Source: Deltaproteobacteria bacterium
GTDB lineage: Bacteria > Myxococcota > Polyangia > Polyangiales > B10-G4
Assembly (NCBI GenBank): GCA_019312705.1
Contig: JAFDCW010000213.1
Coordinates: forward strand, 1-7,190
Direction: 5' to 3'
DNA: 7,190 nucleotides
Shown here: in pieces, positions 5,414 through 7,190 of the stretch
How positions within the stretch are numbered: the stretch's first letter is position 1
How the letters are laid out: each line of letters begins with the position of its first letter
Position numbers and translations under genes: made by a program
The notes under the pieces: model-generated
Told to the model about the DNA's origin: nothing
What the model saw: only the letters and a program-made list of their open reading frames with translations
The model's database searches: none

Positions 5414-6421
5414 ATGACCGATGTCTCCACCACCCAGCCCGCGGCACGTATCGCGGGGACGGGGCACTACGTCCCGGAGAGGGTGCTCACCAACTTCGAG
5501 CTCGAGAAGATGGTGGACACCACCGATCAATGGATCGTGGAGCGCACCGGGATTCGGGAGCGGCACATCGCGGCCGAGGGCGAAACGACCAGCGACATGG
5601 CGGCCGAGGCCGCGCGTCGTGCCCTCGCCAAGGCGGAGCTCGAGGCGACGGACATCGACCTGATCCTGGTCGCGACCGTCACCCCGGACATGCCCCTGCC
5701 GGCGACCGCGATGTTCGTTCAGCAGAAGATTGGTGCCCGCGCCGACTGTCCGGGGTTCGACCTCGCGGCGGCTTGCGCTGGTTTCATCTACGGGCTGTCG
5801 ATCGCGGAGAAATACGTCCGCGCGGGCGCCGCCAAGAACGTCCTGGTGATCGGCGTCGAGCTGCTCTCCCGGGTCCTCGATTGGACGGACCGCGGGACCT
5901 GCGTGCTCTTCGGAGACGGCGCGGGGGCGGTGGTGGTCAGTCCGGCTCGCGATGACGGTCGGGGTATCGCCTCGACTCACATCTACGGCGACGGGCGCCT
6001 GGCCGAGTCTCTCTGCATTCCGGCCGGTGGGTCCCGGGAGCCGGCGAGCCACGAGACCGTCGACCAGAACCGGCATCTGGTGAAGATGATCGGCCAGGAC
6101 ATCTTCAAGGTCGCCGTCAAGAACCTCGCGGCCGCCAGCGTGACCGCTCTCGAGCACAACGGCCTGAGCGCCGATGAGGTCGATTGGGTGGTGCCGCACC
6201 AGGCGAACAGCCGCATCCTCGAAGGCGTCTCGCGGCGGTGCGGTGTGCCGATGGATCGCTTCTACATAAACATCGATCGCTTCGGAAACACTTCGAGCGC
6301 GTCGGTGCCGATCGCCCTCGACGAGGGGGTACGCAACGGGACCCTAAGGCCCGGCATGAACCTTTTGATGTGCGCCCTCGGCGGCGGCATCGCGTGGGGC
6401 AGCGCCCTGGTGCGACTCTGA
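5414..6421 (+). CDS. fabH: 3-oxoacyl-ACP synthase III (KAS III)
   Basis: FabH starts type II fatty-acid synthesis by condensing an acyl-CoA primer with malonyl-ACP to give a 3-oxoacyl-ACP in the cytoplasm. The 335 residues show the full thiolase-fold enzyme: WIVERTGIRERH (40-51), nucleophile C121 in AAACAGF (118-124), GDGAGA (168-172 region), H262 in PHQAN (261-265) and N292 in GNTSSAS (291-297), which together form the Cys-His-Asn triad. It ends GGGIAWGSALVRL, as is usual. ATG 5414 lies 8 bp after rpmF with a GAGGG about 12 nt upstream. In the primer pocket, the position matching E. coli Phe87 appears to be Leu95 by my hand alignment, which may alter primer choice. plsX, usually between rpmF and fabH, is absent. 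The next gene, fabG, reduces the product of this enzyme. Confidence 0.97.
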   Translation: MTDVSTTQPAARIAGTGHYVPERVLTNFELEKMVDTTDQWIVERTGIRERHIAAEGETTSDMAAEAARRALAKAELEATDIDLILVATVTPDMPLPATAMFVQQKIGARADCPGFDLAAACAGFIYGLSIAEKYVRAGAAKNVLVIGVELLSRVLDWTDRGTCVLFGDGAGAVVVSPARDDGRGIASTHIYGDGRLAESLCIPAGGSREPASHETVDQNRHLVKMIGQDIFKVAVKNLAAASVTALEHNGLSADEVDWVVPHQANSRILEGVSRRCGVPMDRFYINIDRFGNTSSASVPIALDEGVRNGTLRPGMNLLMCALGGGIAWGSALVRL

Positions 6422-6434
6422 GGGTAGCGGCTGC

Positions 6435-7181
6435 ATGTTCTCCTTGAAGGATAGGGTCGCGTTGGTGACCGGCGGAAGCCGGGGCATCGGCCGTGCGATC
6501 TCGATCGCCCTCGGTGGGGCGGGTGCCCACGTCGTGATCAACTTCCACGGCAACGAAGAGGCCGCCGGAGAGACGGTGAAGCTCGTCGAAGCCGCTGGTG
6601 GATCCGCCGAGCTGCGGCGCTTCGACGTCGGTGACGCGGAGGCCTCGGCCGAGGCAATTGCGGCCATCTACAAGGCCCACGGCCACCTCGACATCCTGGT
6701 GAACAACGCGGGCATCAGCCGAGATGGCTTGCTCATGCGGGTCAAGCAGGACGACTTCGACGCTACCGTCCGGACGAATCTGGACGGGGCCGTCTGGTGC
6801 TGCAGAGCGGCAATCCAGCCGATGATGCGGAAGAAGCACGGCCGCATCATCAACATCAGCAGCGTCGTTGGTGAGTCCGGCAACCCCGGGCAGGTCGTCT
6901 ACTCGGCCACGAAAGCCGCGGTCATTGGCTTGACGAAGACTCTCGCTCGGGAGTACGCATCGCGCGGAATCACCGTCAATGCCATCGCACCAGGGTTCAT
7001 CGATACGGAAATGACTGCGGATCTCCCGGAAGCGGCCCAGAAGGGGATCCTCGAACAGACCCCCGTGGGGCGCGTTGGAAGACCCGAAGAGGTCGCCGCC
7101 GCGGTGGTCTTCCTGGCAAGCGACGAGGCGTCCTATGTCACGGGGCAGGTGCTCCGCGTCAACGGCGGAATGTACGTATAG
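6435..7181 (+). CDS. fabG: 3-oxoacyl-ACP reductase (short-chain dehydrogenase)
   Basis: FabG reduces 3-oxoacyl-ACP to 3-hydroxyacyl-ACP with NADPH, the first reduction of each elongation round. The 248-residue protein is a classical short-chain dehydrogenase of usual length. It has the cofactor motif TGGSRGIG (12-19), NNAG (90-93), structural N115, and catalytic S143, Y156 and K160 (SSVVG and YSATK, with the same 13-residue Ser-Tyr spacing as E. coli FabG). NAIAPGFIDTEMT (182-194) and the C-terminal VTGQVLRVNGGMYV are typical. ATG 6435 lies 13 bp after the fabH stop, with GAGGG at 6420-6424 overlapping that stop. Being placed directly after fabH supports the fatty-acid role over other dehydrogenase roles. 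fabD, often between the two, is absent. Only 9 bp follow before the window ends; they end in AAGG, possibly the ribosome binding site of a next gene such as acpP. Confidence 0.95.
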   Translation: MFSLKDRVALVTGGSRGIGRAISIALGGAGAHVVINFHGNEEAAGETVKLVEAAGGSAELRRFDVGDAEASAEAIAAIYKAHGHLDILVNNAGISRDGLLMRVKQDDFDATVRTNLDGAVWCCRAAIQPMMRKKHGRIINISSVVGESGNPGQVVYSATKAAVIGLTKTLAREYASRGITVNAIAPGFIDTEMTADLPEAAQKGILEQTPVGRVGRPEEVAAAVVFLASDEASYVTGQVLRVNGGMYV

Positions 7182-7190
7182 AGATCAAGG

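Overview
The window is GC-rich chromosomal DNA (about two-thirds G+C by eye), tightly packed with genes. The codon use, the Ser/Thr kinase of the 'VHRDVSPQNL ... KVIDFGIA' type, a lipoprotein with a long basic leader, and a zinc-type L32 suggest Myxococcota or a related delta-proteobacterial lineage. This placement rests on recognising the protein families, not on a search.

Layout. (1) Positions 1-716, minus strand: the N-terminal 238 residues of a MoxR-type AAA+ ATPase, cut by the left window edge. (2) A 112-bp divergent intergenic region. (3) Positions 829-4511, plus strand: three closely spaced genes (gaps of 5 and 12 bp). They encode a periplasmic TPR-like protein with four C-terminal membrane helices, a lipoprotein that looks like a degenerate calcineurin-type phosphoesterase, and a Ser/Thr protein kinase with a long low-complexity linker and a C-terminal membrane anchor. 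The linker DNA holds a phased GGAACG repeat. (4) Positions 4512-4624: a short region with a near-consensus housekeeping promoter (TTGACA, 16 bp, TATAGT). (5) Positions 4625-7181, plus strand: yceD (DUF177), rpmF, fabH and fabG with gaps of 4-13 bp, a compact version of the classic ribosomal protein L32 / fatty-acid synthesis cluster. plsX and fabD, which usually lie among these genes, are absent here.

How the genes work together. yceD and rpmF serve the large ribosomal subunit. FabH makes acetoacetyl-ACP from an acyl-CoA primer and malonyl-ACP, and FabG reduces the product, so the second block couples ribosome and membrane-lipid production under one strong promoter. The first plus-strand block looks like an envelope-associated signalling operon: two exported or membrane proteins of unknown function, then a membrane-tethered kinase. 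Its input and targets cannot be read from the sequence.

The core genes (yceD-rpmF-fabH-fabG, moxR) are ordinary. The least described part is the three-gene envelope/kinase block, especially the phosphoesterase-like lipoprotein that seems to have lost its metal ligands and the repeat-expanded kinase linker. No RNA genes, insertion sequences, CRISPR arrays or attachment sites were seen. No stretch longer than about 115 bp lacks a gene.
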